Below, one piece after another: positions 18,303-27,873 of a stretch of DNA of 64,000 nt. The first letter of the stretch is position 1; each line of letters begins with the position of its first letter. The notes below the pieces were generated by a model. The model did no database searches. It had not been told where the DNA came from and saw only the letters and a program-made list of their open reading frames with translations. The stretch covers positions 1 to 64,000 of the forward strand of contig BQMY01000082.1 of the NCBI GenBank assembly GCA_022181065.1, given 5' to 3'. The position numbers and the translations under genes are program-made. The DNA comes from Melioribacteraceae bacterium (lineage in GTDB: Bacteria > Bacteroidota > Ignavibacteria > Ignavibacteriales > Melioribacteraceae).

Positions 18303-18422
18303 ACACCACGACTGAAGTCATGGGTTAACCTTGTGATCCTGTGTTTTTGTCGTTACCATTAACCCATGGTTTCAACCATGGGTGCAAGAGACGGCTTCTC
18401 TACGGAAAAACGAGCAGAGGTT
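18303..18422. repeat. Degenerate repeat unit 4 at the comM 3' end
   Basis: H1 is shortened (18306-18323) and H2 is intact (18362-18383). The spacer is diverged, and the H3 region has decayed to GAGACGGCTTCTC, though a GAGGTTCTATC tail resembles the AGGATTCTATC of unit 2. It ends at the stop codon of comM, so it is the oldest-looking copy. Confidence 0.7.
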
Positions 18423-19961
18423 CTATCTGTTCCATAACTCCCGGTCGAGGCTGCGGTACTGGATTGCCTCACTTATATGTTGGGGAAGTATGTTTTCTTC
18501 TCGCTCAAGATCAGCAATTGTTCTGCTAACTTTTAATATCCTGTCATAGGCGCGTGCTGAAAGTCCGAGGCGCGTCATTGCCATTTTAAGAAGCTCTGAA
18601 CCTGCGGTATCTATTTTACAGAATTTCCTTACTTCATTGGTTCCCATATCAGCATTGTTAAAGATTCCCTCATGATTGGCAAATCTCGCGAACTGTCTTT
18701 CCCTGGCGGCAACAACTCTTTTACGAATATTTTCTGAACTCTCCGCTTTTGTGGTTGAGGCAAGTTCCTTGAAGTTTACAGCGGGTACTTCAATATGAAT
18801 GTCGATTCGATCAAGTAGTGGACCCGATATTTTCGACATATATCTTTGAATTTCCGGTGTTTTGCAGGTACATTCTCTTTTAGGGTCGGTGAAATATCCG
18901 CACGGACAAGGATTCATGGCGGCAGCGAGCATAAAATTAGCGGGAAACTCAAGCGACATTTTAGAGCGACTAATTGTAACTTTGTAGTCCTCCATCGGTT
19001 GGCGCATCACTTCGAGTACATTCTTCTTGAATTCCGGGAGTTCATCGAGGAAAAGTACACCGTGATGTGAAAATGAAACTTCTCCCGGTCTGGGATAAGA
19101 CCCGCCACCTATTAGTGCGGCATCACTTACAGTATGGTGAGGTGAACGGAATGGTCGTTCTGTTATAAGCGCCTGGTCTTTCGGTAGTATTCCGGCAACC
19201 GAATGTATTTTTGTGGTTTCGAGCGCTTCCTCGAACTCCATTGGAGGGAGAATTGAGGGAATTCGTTTTGCGAGCATCGTTTTACCCGATCCGGGAGGCC
19301 CGATCATGATGATATTATGACCACCGGCTGCTGAAATTTCAAGTGCCCGTTTTACATTTTCCTGTCCCTTTACGTCGGCAAAATCGAGATGATATGTGTT
19401 AACATCGGAAAATATTTTATTTCTGTCGGTTAGAGTTGGAGCTAGCGAAAGTTCACCCTTCAGAAATCTAACGACATCAGCCAGTGATTCCATTCCAAAG
19501 ACATCAATACCCTTTACAATCGAAGCCTCACCAGCGGATTCCAGCGGTAATAATATTCTTTTGAATCCTTTTTGCTTAGCTTCCACGGCTATCGATAACG
19601 CGCCTCTAATCTTCCTTAGTGTACCATCAAGTGAAAGTTCACCTAGCAAGAGGGTAGATTCCAGAAGGTCATGATTGATTTCTTCTACAGCCGCCAATAT
19701 TCCGATAGCTATAGGAAGATCGAACGCGCTCCCTTCCTTTTTAATATCCGCAGGCGCAAGATTTACGGTGATTTTTTTTAGGGGGAATGCTAAACCACTA
19801 TTTTTAATCGCAGCCGAGACCCGTTCCTTGCTCTCCTTGACCGCGTTATCGGGAAGACCTACAATAGTTATTCCCGGAATTTGTCTTTCACAGTGCGTTT
19901 CCACCTCAACGATGAAAGCATCAATACCAAATGTGGCACTCGAATAAATTTTAGAAAACAT
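18423..19961 (-). CDS. comM: YifB/ComM family Mg-chelatase-like AAA+ ATPase
   Basis: A 512-residue protein with an N-terminal Lon-protease-like (ChlI) domain ([29 protein letters not shown]) and a central AAA+ module. Walker A is [13 protein letters not shown] near residue 220 and Walker B is LFLDELPEF. The C-terminus is the Mg-chelatase-type region with [19 protein letters not shown]. ComM is a hexameric branch-migration helicase that helps integrate foreign DNA during natural transformation. The long [18 protein letters not shown] stretch, a cysteine-rich zinc-like loop, is typical of the family. Its 3' end abuts the degenerate repeat unit 4. Confidence 0.93.
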   Translation of the reverse strand: MFSKIYSSATFGIDAFIVEVETHCERQIPGITIVGLPDNAVKESKERVSAAIKNSGLAFPLKKITVNLAPADIKKEGSAFDLPIAIGILAAVEEINHDLLESTLLLGELSLDGTLRKIRGALSIAVEAKQKGFKRILLPLESAGEASIVKGIDVFGMESLADVVRFLKGELSLAPTLTDRNKIFSDVNTYHLDFADVKGQENVKRALEISAAGGHNIIMIGPPGSGKTMLAKRIPSILPPMEFEEALETTKIHSVAGILPKDQALITERPFRSPHHTVSDAALIGGGSYPRPGEVSFSHHGVLFLDELPEFKKNVLEVMRQPMEDYKVTISRSKMSLEFPANFMLAAAMNPCPCGYFTDPKRECTCKTPEIQRYMSKISGPLLDRIDIHIEVPAVNFKELASTTKAESSENIRKRVVAARERQFARFANHEGIFNNADMGTNEVRKFCKIDTAGSELLKMAMTRLGLSARAYDRILKVSRTIADLEREENILPQHISEAIQYRSLDRELWNR

Positions 19962-20025
19962 ATTTTTAATAAGTTTTATGGAAATGACAGCACCGGTATA
20001 AGCCCTAAACGCCGGTGAAACGAAT

Positions 20026-21696
20026 CTATTTTGTTAAAATCATCTTCTGTACAACTGTGTTGAAAAGTGATTTGACCTCATACAAATAAATCCCGGAGGG
20101 TAGTTCTGACCCGTTAAAATTAAATGTATGTAAACCTTTGGTCAAAAATCCGGTATGGAGTTTTTCTATTTTTTTGCCCATGATATCATAGACTGTCAAT
20201 GTTACATCGGCATCTTCAAACATTTCGAGAGTAATTGTAGTCACCGGATTAAATGGATTGGGATAATTTTGATTTATAGCAAATAGATCAATATTTCCCT
20301 GACCAATTTTTACCTGCGAAGAATAAACATTGCTTCCATCTTTGTTTACCTGACGGATCCGATAATAAACCAGTTCATCTTCAGGTGATCTTGCATCTGT
20401 GAAATAATAGTCACGTTCTTCGCTGTCATTGGCATCAATTTGATGAATCACGGTATAAGTTTCGCCATCTGTCGATTTTTCAAGAGTGAATGAAATCGCG
20501 TTTTCAGGGTCTCTGTTTGTCCATTCAATATTGTAAAAAGTTGCCATTCCTGAAACATTCAACTCGGGAGCTTTTGAAAATATTGGCGCATCCGAAATAA
20601 CAATATCGTAATCCTCATTATACTTTGCAGCTTTTAACAGTCGTGTATCATTTGAGAGCCGATCGAAAGTAAAATCTGAAACAACCCTTGAGCTGTCGAG
20701 AAAATAACTACGGTAATTTTTGTTTATGAAAGAAGTACCGAGAGAATTATTAAAATCCCATATTTTCATAAGTTCCAGTTGAATGGAACTCTCTTCGGAA
20801 TCGGTATTATTCGCGATTAAAATGGAGAGTTCCTCATCAAATCCGAAGTTGTTAAGTGTAGCTGAATAAACAAGATTGTCATTGTTATAAACTTCCGCTA
20901 AATATTCATCATATCTGAGGATTACGGTAAAATGGTACCATGCGCTGTCTGATATGAAAAAATCCTCGTAATTCCCCGGTTCTGAATAGGGTGGAATTTT
21001 TATGAGGCGATATTCATTAATTCCGAGGGTAAGCACAGTATCCAGGTCCGATTTTATAAGGGTGAAAAAGTCACCCGTGAAACGTTCGAATTTCGCCCAG
21101 AACTCAACCATGAGGTTGTTTTCCGTTATAAGTTGATCGGAAGATATTTCGAAACCTGAACCGGGTGGTATAACCAAAGCCTGCCCCGCGACAGATTGCA
21201 CATCAAACGGGGTGATCATTATCGGACTAATATGATTGTTGGAATATTCATCAAATTCAGAAGAATAGGTGATAGGGTCTGAATATTGTGAAAAACAGGT
21301 GACTCGGCTATCGATGTAGAGTTCATCATTATCTAATTCATGAATATCTATCTGTATCTGGACAGCTTTATTCAAAAAGAGTGCTGAATCTGACAGAACA
21401 AAACTGTAGTATTCGCCCCAGTGAGATTCGTCTTCCAGCGCCCTGAATTCAATTCTTTTATTAATTGTGTTACTTTTAAGGAAAATACCGGATATCTCTA
21501 TCTTCTCATTAGGCAGTATTTTAACCTCAATGGAATCTGAGTCGAGACTATTGCCGGAAAATATATAAGAAATTGAGATGTTGGAATTTTTGGGAACAAA
21601 TTCCGGATACCTCACTTTTACATGCATTTCCGAGTTGGAGGAAATTAGAGGTACAGCAAGTAAAAGTAGAAACAAAATTGTAACAAATTGTTTCAT
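20026..21696 (-). CDS. Secreted LamG-like protein with type IX secretion C-terminal sorting domain
   Basis: A 556-residue exported protein. The start at ATG 21696 gives a clear signal peptide ([20 protein letters not shown]); an in-frame ATG 21 bases upstream would put it behind seven extra residues. Roughly residues 165-315 resemble a concanavalin-A/LamG-like fold ([33 protein letters not shown]). A fibronectin type III-like stretch follows. The last ~85 residues are a T9SS type A sorting domain: [34 protein letters not shown] and a basic VQKMILTK end. It should cross the outer membrane through the type IX system and be anchored or released at the surface. The ligand is unknown, and no T9SS machinery gene is in the window. 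Confidence 0.8.
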   Translation of the reverse strand: MKQFVTILFLLLLAVPLISSNSEMHVKVRYPEFVPKNSNISISYIFSGNSLDSDSIEVKILPNEKIEISGIFLKSNTINKRIEFRALEDESHWGEYYSFVLSDSALFLNKAVQIQIDIHELDNDELYIDSRVTCFSQYSDPITYSSEFDEYSNNHISPIMITPFDVQSVAGQALVIPPGSGFEISSDQLITENNLMVEFWAKFERFTGDFFTLIKSDLDTVLTLGINEYRLIKIPPYSEPGNYEDFFISDSAWYHFTVILRYDEYLAEVYNNDNLVYSATLNNFGFDEELSILIANNTDSEESSIQLELMKIWDFNNSLGTSFINKNYRSYFLDSSRVVSDFTFDRLSNDTRLLKAAKYNEDYDIVISDAPIFSKAPELNVSGMATFYNIEWTNRDPENAISFTLEKSTDGETYTVIHQIDANDSEERDYYFTDARSPEDELVYYRIRQVNKDGSNVYSSQVKIGQGNIDLFAINQNYPNPFNPVTTITLEMFEDADVTLTVYDIMGKKIEKLHTGFLTKGLHTFNFNGSELPSGIYLYEVKSLFNTVVQKMILTK

Positions 21697-21835
21697 TAAT
21701 TTCCCTGAATTATACATTTTGATGCAAATTAGTTAAAGTTTTCCAAAGAATCCACAATCTTGTTGATATTAAAGTAAAAATACATCTTAATATCTTCTTT
21801 GGCTGTTCCAATCAAAAATTGAATGGAGATGAATT

Positions 21836-23089
21836 TTAAGCGGCTTCCTCCACCGCGTTTTCATCAGAACAAATTATCACTTTTGTAAGGTTTTCATCTG
21901 TCAGAAGCAAATTTGCCAATTCCATTACTTTTACTTTGTCCACTGCATCAATTAACTCCACTGATTCCTCGACAGAATGGATTTTGTTAAAATATATATA
22001 TGACTGAGCCATACGTATCATTCGGTTTGTTGTGCTTTCCATACTCATCAGAATGCTACCTTTCAGATACTCTTTGGCTCTTTTAAGTTCCTGATCCGAG
22101 ACTTGTTTTGATTTAATTTTTTTGAACTCTTCAAAGATCAGCTTTCTCGCTTTTCCGAAGGATTTTTCGTTTGTGGAGATATATGCGCCAAACGTTGAAA
22201 TGTCATAGAAGGAATTGAGGAAGGTATTGATTTGATACGCGATACCATTTTTTTCACGTATCCGCTGGAATAACCTTGAACTGCTACCCTCACCCAAAAT
22301 TTGTGAAAGTATATTAACCGCTGTACGCTCGGGAATATTGTTGAACCCGAATGTTGGTGTGCCAAGTATCATGTGTGTCTGCTGAATTTCCTTACTGATC
22401 ACCATATCCTTTACCGATTGAACCGAAACTTCTTTTCGTCTGGCTTGGGTTTTGCCGATATCTTTACGAAAATATTTTTCTGTAAGTTTTATCAGTTTTT
22501 TATGCTCAACATAACCCGACGCGACAATTACAAGGTTGTCAAAACCATAGTATTTGTTTATATATTTTACAATCTTTTCCCTCGAAAAAGCTCTGATATT
22601 CTCTTCGGTGCCAATAATAGGATAGGCAAGAGAATTTCCGGAAAAAATATTTGATTCAAATTTATCAAAGATCAGTTCTTCAGGGGTGTCTTCAATATCA
22701 TAAAGTTCATCTATTACAACCCCTGCTTCCTTGTTAATCTCTGACTGCCGAAAAGTGGAGTTTTGAATCATGTCTGATAAAACGCTATATGTTTTCGCGA
22801 GATTTTTTGACAATCCTCTTCCATAAAAACAGGTGTGCTCCTTGGATGTAAATGCATTCAGGTATCCGCCTGTGGATTCAATCTCATCGGAAAGTTTTTT
22901 GGCTGATCTTTTTTCAGTTCCTTTGAAAAACATATGTTCGATAAAATGACTGATGCCGTTATTTTCAAGGTCTTCATCACGCGAACCTACGTCAAAAAAG
23001 AAACCGAGTGAAAATGTTTTAACGTAGGGTATAAATTCGGATATTATAGTAGCACCGTTATCGAGTTTAGTTATTTCGTAATTAATCAA
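21836..23089 (-). CDS. M16 family zinc peptidase (processing-peptidase-like)
   Basis: A single-unit M16 metallopeptidase of 417 residues. The inverted zinc motif HxxEH is H48-F-I-E51-H52, in SHFIEHMFFKGT, with the third ligand expected among the glutamates around GVVIDELYDIEDTPEE. The second M16 half follows, with GEGSSSRLFQRIREKNGIAY, the usual substrate-clamp signature. The start is TTG with AAGGAAG upstream. It resembles bacterial PqqL/YmxG-type peptidases that degrade or process small peptides. It is probably in the same minus-strand run as the T9SS protein, though 139 bases separate them. Confidence 0.93.
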   Translation of the reverse strand: MINYEITKLDNGATIISEFIPYVKTFSLGFFFDVGSRDEDLENNGISHFIEHMFFKGTEKRSAKKLSDEIESTGGYLNAFTSKEHTCFYGRGLSKNLAKTYSVLSDMIQNSTFRQSEINKEAGVVIDELYDIEDTPEELIFDKFESNIFSGNSLAYPIIGTEENIRAFSREKIVKYINKYYGFDNLVIVASGYVEHKKLIKLTEKYFRKDIGKTQARRKEVSVQSVKDMVISKEIQQTHMILGTPTFGFNNIPERTAVNILSQILGEGSSSRLFQRIREKNGIAYQINTFLNSFYDISTFGAYISTNEKSFGKARKLIFEEFKKIKSKQVSDQELKRAKEYLKGSILMSMESTTNRMIRMAQSYIYFNKIHSVEESVELIDAVDKVKVMELANLLLTDENLTKVIICSDENAVEEAA

Positions 23090-23340
23090 TAATTCTTCCT
23101 TTCAACTCAGATTTCAAACAAACCACAAAATATAGATATTTGGAATTACGCAATCAAGATATACTGATTTTCTGTTCGGACTAAATTATAAGTTCTAAAT
23201 CTTTATAAAAATCCAATTAAATGTAATTAGAAGAAATTGCAGGTTTGAACTATAATATTGGAGTAAGATATCAATTGAAACTGGCTTGAAAAAGAAGTAA
23301 TTTTATTTAATCGATCTACTATTTAATGAATGGAGAAATT

Positions 23341-24558
23341 ATGGCTTTTTCAGCGATTAAACCGGCGGTTCGTACAAATAACATCACGTATGCCGTGAGA
23401 GATATTGTTGTACTGGCGAATGAAGTTGCCAAATCGGGTAAAGAGATGTTATACCTGAATATTGGCGATCCCAACCTTTATGATTTTGCGCCCCCTAAAG
23501 AAATGGTGGTTGCAACCCACGACGCAATGGTAAAAAATAAAAACGGTTATGCCCCGTCTTCGGGAATTAAAAGCGCTGTTGACGCGATTGCTATCGAAGC
23601 TGAACAGAAAGGTATCGAAAATGTACAGGATATTTTTGTTACCACCGGAGCCAGCGAAGCTATAGAAGTTTGCCTTACAGCCCTTGTTGATGAAGGTGAA
23701 AATGTTCTTACACCAACTCCCGGATATCCGCTTTATACGGCGATACAGAGTAAACTTCAGGCGTTTGAAAATCCCTATTATCTCGATGAAGCGAATGGAT
23801 GGCAGCCTGATATTGAGGATATCAAGAGTAAGATCAACGACAAGACCAGGGCGATAATTTTAATTAATCCTAACAACCCTACAGGCTCAAATTGTGATAC
23901 ATCCACTCTGCATGAAATTGTTGCGCTGGCGGAGAAATATAACCTTGTTATTTTTGCGGATGAAATCTACGACAAATTATTATTCGATGGTAAAGAGCAT
24001 GTATCGATCGCTTCTTTGAACAAAAATGTACCTTGCGTTACTTTTGGTGGTCTGTCAAAGAACTATATGGTTCCCGGTTTCAGGATTGGATGGGGAATTG
24101 TCAGTGGTGAAAAAGCGGTTTTGAAAGATTATATTGAAGCAATTAACAAAATATTGCGTGCTCGTCTTTCCGCGAACCACCCTGAACAATACGCTATTCC
24201 GGCGGCTCTTGGCGGTGACCATAAACATCTTGTTGAAGCTATGGAAAAACTTCATAAACGCCGTGATCTAACTGTTGAAATGATGAATGATATTGATGGA
24301 ATTTCCTGCGTTAAACCTGAAGGCGCGTTTTACGCATTTCCGCAGATGAATATCAAGAATGATAATCATTTTGTGAGTGAACTGATTAAAAACACCGGTG
24401 TGGTTACCGTTCCGGGTACCGGATTCGGACAGGTTCCGGGTACTTCACATATGCGCATAGTATTTCTCCCACAGTATGAAGTGCTGGAAAAAGCGTACAA
24501 AAATATCGCGACATTCTACAAGCAATATGTTGACCAGTATGGAACAAAGGAAGATTAA
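23341..24558 (+). CDS. Class I/II PLP-dependent aminotransferase (AlaT-like)
   Basis: A fold-type I aminotransferase of 405 residues. The PLP-binding lysine is K240 in GGLSKNYMVPGFRIGW. Other family signatures are NIGDPN, TTGASEAIE, TPGYPLY, INPNNPTGS, IFADEIYDKL and the C-terminal MRIVFLPQ. The overall pattern is closest to alanine/aspartate-type transaminases such as AlaT. The ATG at 23341 has GGAGAAATT before it; an in-frame ATG at 23326 is less likely. It is divergent from the M16 peptidase across a 250-base promoter region. Its 3' side holds two terminator-like hairpins. Confidence 0.88.
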   Translation: MAFSAIKPAVRTNNITYAVRDIVVLANEVAKSGKEMLYLNIGDPNLYDFAPPKEMVVATHDAMVKNKNGYAPSSGIKSAVDAIAIEAEQKGIENVQDIFVTTGASEAIEVCLTALVDEGENVLTPTPGYPLYTAIQSKLQAFENPYYLDEANGWQPDIEDIKSKINDKTRAIILINPNNPTGSNCDTSTLHEIVALAEKYNLVIFADEIYDKLLFDGKEHVSIASLNKNVPCVTFGGLSKNYMVPGFRIGWGIVSGEKAVLKDYIEAINKILRARLSANHPEQYAIPAALGGDHKHLVEAMEKLHKRRDLTVEMMNDIDGISCVKPEGAFYAFPQMNIKNDNHFVSELIKNTGVVTVPGTGFGQVPGTSHMRIVFLPQYEVLEKAYKNIATFYKQYVDQYGTKED

Positions 24559-24583
24559 TTTTCGATTGAATTTGTTTTTACCG

Positions 24584-24601
24584 GCCGTCGTAACTGACGG
24601 C
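24584..24601 (+). terminator. Hairpin after the aminotransferase gene, without T-run
   Basis: Arms GCCGTC and GACGGC around GTAACT. It is followed by TTCGGG rather than a T-run. It looks like the left copy of the terminator at 24825. Confidence 0.4.
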
Positions 24602-24603
24602 TT

Positions 24604-24827
24604 CGGGTTGTGAAAAAGTCGTTTCGATTTAATGTCCTCCTTCGAAGGAGGTGGATTCCGACGAATGTCGGAAGACGGAGGATGATTTATTGCATTTTTT
24701 GTGACTTTTGGTCATCCCCCATCACAAAATCCGCCGTTGGCGGAGTGATTTCCCCCTTCAAACCTGTGCGCCTCAGGCGTAAGGGGGACGTGAAAATAAA
24801 CAACCAAGTTTTTCAACAGACTGGGTC
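24604..24827. repeat. Palindrome-rich MITE-like block inside a duplicated terminator
   Basis: A block of 224 bases with the palindrome CCTCCTTCGAAGGAGG (24636-24651), TTCCGAC/GTCGGAA (24656-24673), TCCGCC/GGCGGA (24730-24744) and CCCCCTT/AAGGGGG (24752-24787, with an inner hairpin). Its ends are imperfect inverted repeats (TTGTGAAAAAGT near 24609, TTTTTCAACA near 24809). It is flanked by 17-base direct repeats (24587-24603 and 24828-24844, 16 of 17 identical). Confidence 0.5.
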
Positions 24828-24851
24828 GTCGTAAATGACGGCTTTTTTTTT
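24825..24851 (+). terminator. Intrinsic terminator for the aminotransferase unit
   Basis: Arms GTCGTC and GACGGC (one G-U pair in RNA) around GTAAAT, directly followed by nine T. This is a textbook Rho-independent terminator. Confidence 0.8.
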
Positions 24852-25151
24852 GCGCAAAAAGTTCCAACCCCACCTTTGATCCCTCGCCCATGCCTGAGGC
24901 AGTCAGTTTGAATCACAGGAGGTGATCATTTTAACAGTGATTGCTCTGGAAAATGGGGAAAGGTCTCATTGGATGGTCAGTCATGAGTAGAAGCATCCGA
25001 GTGGGGACGCGATCTGATGCGTCGAATATTACGTCTCAACAGAAGAATAGAAAAATAATACAGGTTTCACTTTCGATTATTACCACTTGATTTTTATTCG
25101 ATGCCGAAGTATTATTAAAGAATTGATAAATATTTATATACCGGAGGAATT

Positions 25152-27065
25152 GTGGCTGAAAGGACTATCCCTTTTCTGTTTGAGGAGAGTGTTGAAAAAT
25201 ATCCCGATAATGTTCTGCTTTGGGAGCATGATGGAACTAATTATATCCCGACTACTTATCGGGCGGTAAATGAGATTGTGACCAATTTTGCCGCGGGTTT
25301 GTTTATGCTCGGACTTAAAAAGGGTGACAGAGTAGCGCTGATTTCCGAGGGGAGAAACAACTGGGTAATAAGTGAGTTGGCGATTCTTTTTAACAACGCT
25401 ATCAATGTGCCGATATCAGTGAAAATTGATGAGCTTAACGATCTTAAATTCAGAATCGCGCATTCTGAATGTAAATATGTAATTGTCTCCAAAGGGCATC
25501 TTGGTAAAGTTCGTGGAATAAAAAATGATATTCCTTCTCTTGAAAAAGTTATTGTTCTCGATAAAATAAACGACGCGGAAGATGATGAGCTGATTTTTGA
25601 TGATATTGTAAGCTCGGGGAAAACTTTCCTCTCCGCAAAGGAAAACAGAGAGAAATTTCTGAATGTAAAAAACAGCATTAAAGAAGATGATTACGCAAAC
25701 ATCTGCTATACGTCGGGTACAACCGCCGATCCGAAAGGTATTATATTATCGCATAGAAACTACACATCCAATGTTGAGCAGTCGAGCGCGCTTCTCCCGA
25801 TTCCTGAAAATTACACTTCGCTGCTGATCCTTCCGTGGGATCATGCTTTTGCTCATACAGCGGGAGTTTATACTCTAATGAGCAACGGCGCTTCAATGGC
25901 GAGCATCCAGATTGGCGCAACCCCGATGGATACCCTTAAAAATATTCCCAACAACATAAAGGAAATAAAACCACATTTTCTTTTGAGTGTGCCGGCGCTG
26001 GCAAAAAATTTCAGAAAGAATATCGAAAAAGGAATCAGGGCGAAAGGACCAAAAATTGAGAAGTTATTTAATAAAGCTGTGGAAACAGCCTATCAATACA
26101 ACAGGGAAGGCTTTAATAAAGGAGAAGGGTTGAATTTCCTTAAAAAGCCATTACTTATGATGTATGATAAAATATTGTTTTCAAAAATCAGGGAAAGTTT
26201 TGGGGGGAGACTCGAGTTTTTTATCGGTGGCGGGGCTCTTCTCGATATTGAGCTGCAAAGGTTCTTCTACGCTATTGGTATTCCGATGTTTCAGGGATAC
26301 GGACTTTCGGAAGCCGCTCCTGTGATTTCAGCCAATGTACCCGCGAAGCATAAACTGGGCTCATCGGGGTTTATTGTGAAAGATCTGGAAGTTAAAATTT
26401 GTGATGATGAAGGTAATGAACTTCCGGTTGGCGAAAAAGGGGAGATTGTCTGCAAGGGCGAAAATGTTATGAAGGGATATTGGAAAAACGAGGAGGCAAC
26501 CAAAGAAACTATTAAGGATGGTTGGCTATATACCGGAGATTTGGGGTATCTCGATTCTGATGGATTTCTTTATGTACTCGGCAGATTTAAATCATTACTG
26601 ATCTCGAGCGATGGTGAAAAATACAGTCCTGAAGGGATTGAAGAAGCATTCACAGAAACCTCGCCATTTATTGACCAGGTGATGTTATATAATAATCAGT
26701 CGGCTTATACTGTTGCACTTGTTTCCACTAATAAAGAAGCCATTCTCAAATATCTGAAAGATAATGGTCTCGATAAACAAAGCGTTGAAGGCCAGGATGC
26801 GGCACTCGATTTAATAGAAGCACAGATCAATATGTTCAGAACAGGTGGGGAGTACGCGGGGCAATTCCCGGAGAGGTGGCTTCCATCCGCGATTGCTGTT
26901 TTGGGAGAAGGTTTTACCGAACAGAATAAATTTCTTAATTCTACATTAAAGATGGTAAGAGGTAAGATCACAGAATTTTATAAAACAAGAATTGATTTTC
27001 TCTTCACTACTGAAGGGAAAAACATTAAAAACGAACAGAACAGAAGTATCGTTAATAAGTTTTAA
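25152..27065 (+). CDS. AMP-forming long-chain fatty acyl-CoA synthetase-like protein
   Basis: An ANL-superfamily adenylating enzyme of 637 residues, normal for the FadD15/long-chain branch. The P-loop-like A3 motif is YTSGTTADPKG at residues 186-196 (Ala-Asp where Gly-x is usual). GYGLSEAAPVIS (A5), YTGDLGYLDSDGFLYVLGRFKSL (A7-A8) and a late lysine region follow. It should activate a fatty acid through an acyl-adenylate and load it on CoA. The start is GTG at 25152 with CCGGAGG before it. It converges on the next gene with a four-base overlap of stops. The substrate chain length is not readable. Confidence 0.88.
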   Translation: MAERTIPFLFEESVEKYPDNVLLWEHDGTNYIPTTYRAVNEIVTNFAAGLFMLGLKKGDRVALISEGRNNWVISELAILFNNAINVPISVKIDELNDLKFRIAHSECKYVIVSKGHLGKVRGIKNDIPSLEKVIVLDKINDAEDDELIFDDIVSSGKTFLSAKENREKFLNVKNSIKEDDYANICYTSGTTADPKGIILSHRNYTSNVEQSSALLPIPENYTSLLILPWDHAFAHTAGVYTLMSNGASMASIQIGATPMDTLKNIPNNIKEIKPHFLLSVPALAKNFRKNIEKGIRAKGPKIEKLFNKAVETAYQYNREGFNKGEGLNFLKKPLLMMYDKILFSKIRESFGGRLEFFIGGGALLDIELQRFFYAIGIPMFQGYGLSEAAPVISANVPAKHKLGSSGFIVKDLEVKICDDEGNELPVGEKGEIVCKGENVMKGYWKNEEATKETIKDGWLYTGDLGYLDSDGFLYVLGRFKSLLISSDGEKYSPEGIEEAFTETSPFIDQVMLYNNQSAYTVALVSTNKEAILKYLKDNGLDKQSVEGQDAALDLIEAQINMFRTGGEYAGQFPERWLPSAIAVLGEGFTEQNKFLNSTLKMVRGKITEFYKTRIDFLFTTEGKNIKNEQNRSIVNKF

Positions 27066-27772
27066 TCGTCAAGAAAGCCGGGATCAAGACCATGTTTTCT
27101 TAACAATTCCTGGTATTTTACATTAACCCGGCTTTCAAATTTTGACATGCTATCAACAAAACTTTGCAGAGTTACATTACCTCCATAGTTGAAGAAATAA
27201 TCTGTAAGAAGTTCGAGATATTTTTCGGTAAGGAGGGCAATGTTTTTTTGTGAGAGTTCTGTATTCTTGCCCAATACACTTAATTTTTGACTTTCATCGG
27301 GTCGTATTACGCGTTCTTCGTCCAGTTCCGAGAGGTCGTTTACTTTTTTCTCGAGTTCGTTGTGAAGTGACCAGGTTTTAATTAGCTGCATCAGTACGTT
27401 GAGTATATGATTGAGTTTGAAAGATCGTAATTTCTTGATGCTTTCAAGTTCCATCATGGTCTTTTCGTCTTCAAGATTAATTCTTAAATCATTCAATATC
27501 GCGGGTAATTCTTTAACCCCGTTTGCTTTCTGTACAATCTCTTTGAATTTTATGTGAATATTGGAATCAAAAGCGATATCGCAATCGTTTTTAATTCCGC
27601 CATCTTCAAGTATGGAGAGTATAAACTCGGCTTCGTCAGGATAAACTCTGTCGAGATATTCATTTGTGTACTCAAAAGTATCTTCGCATTCAGATGGGTC
27701 GTCAACCAAACTGATTAAATAAGATTTTAACCGAAGAAGTACAAAAAAGAGATCGAAATTTCCTTCAAACAT
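27062..27772 (-). CDS. Unrecognised acidic helical protein
   Basis: A 236-residue protein that I do not recognise. It is soluble, with no signal peptide or membrane span, rich in Asp/Glu and Leu, and probably mostly helical with a coiled-coil-like middle (residues about 95-165). It ends in HGLDPGFLDD. The ATG has no clear ribosome-binding site. Its stop overlaps that of the acyl-CoA synthetase by four bases in convergent orientation. It lies about 100 bases downstream of the polyamine fusion gene on the same strand, so cotranscription is possible. No function is proposed. Confidence 0.7.
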   Translation of the reverse strand: MFEGNFDLFFVLLRLKSYLISLVDDPSECEDTFEYTNEYLDRVYPDEAEFILSILEDGGIKNDCDIAFDSNIHIKFKEIVQKANGVKELPAILNDLRINLEDEKTMMELESIKKLRSFKLNHILNVLMQLIKTWSLHNELEKKVNDLSELDEERVIRPDESQKLSVLGKNTELSQKNIALLTEKYLELLTDYFFNYGGNVTLQSFVDSMSKFESRVNVKYQELLRKHGLDPGFLDD

Positions 27773-27873
27773 GGGAGATGCCGCTTAATGAAAAAAATTA
27801 TTTTCATTTAACTATCGAATAATTCTTAACGATATTTAGCTTTGCGAAACAGGTTAAAAGGAAAAGAAGGAAA

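Larger units (their letters stand above)
24559..25151. other. 593-base non-coding gap with a palindrome-rich insert
   Basis: It holds a terminator-like hairpin (24584-24601), a 224-base palindrome-rich block, a true terminator (24825-24851), and about 300 further bases. The last part contains a GACGC/GCGTC hairpin at 25006-25023 and, just before 25152, the ribosome-binding site of the acyl-CoA synthetase. No convincing gene is visible. Confidence 0.7.

Noticed and set aside
17425-18383. Possible CRISPR array, because of regularly spaced palindromic repeats
   Set aside because: The spacing is 138 bases and the sequence between the hairpins is itself conserved from unit to unit. There are no unique spacers and no cas genes.
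24610-24834. A 74-codon plus-strand frame in the gap after the aminotransferase
   Set aside because: It runs through the palindromic block and the terminator; the product is rich in Arg and shows no family features.
25087-25269. A 60-codon plus-strand frame overlapping the start of the acyl-CoA synthetase
   Set aside because: It is a frame-shifted shadow of the real gene, which has the better ribosome-binding site and a clear family.
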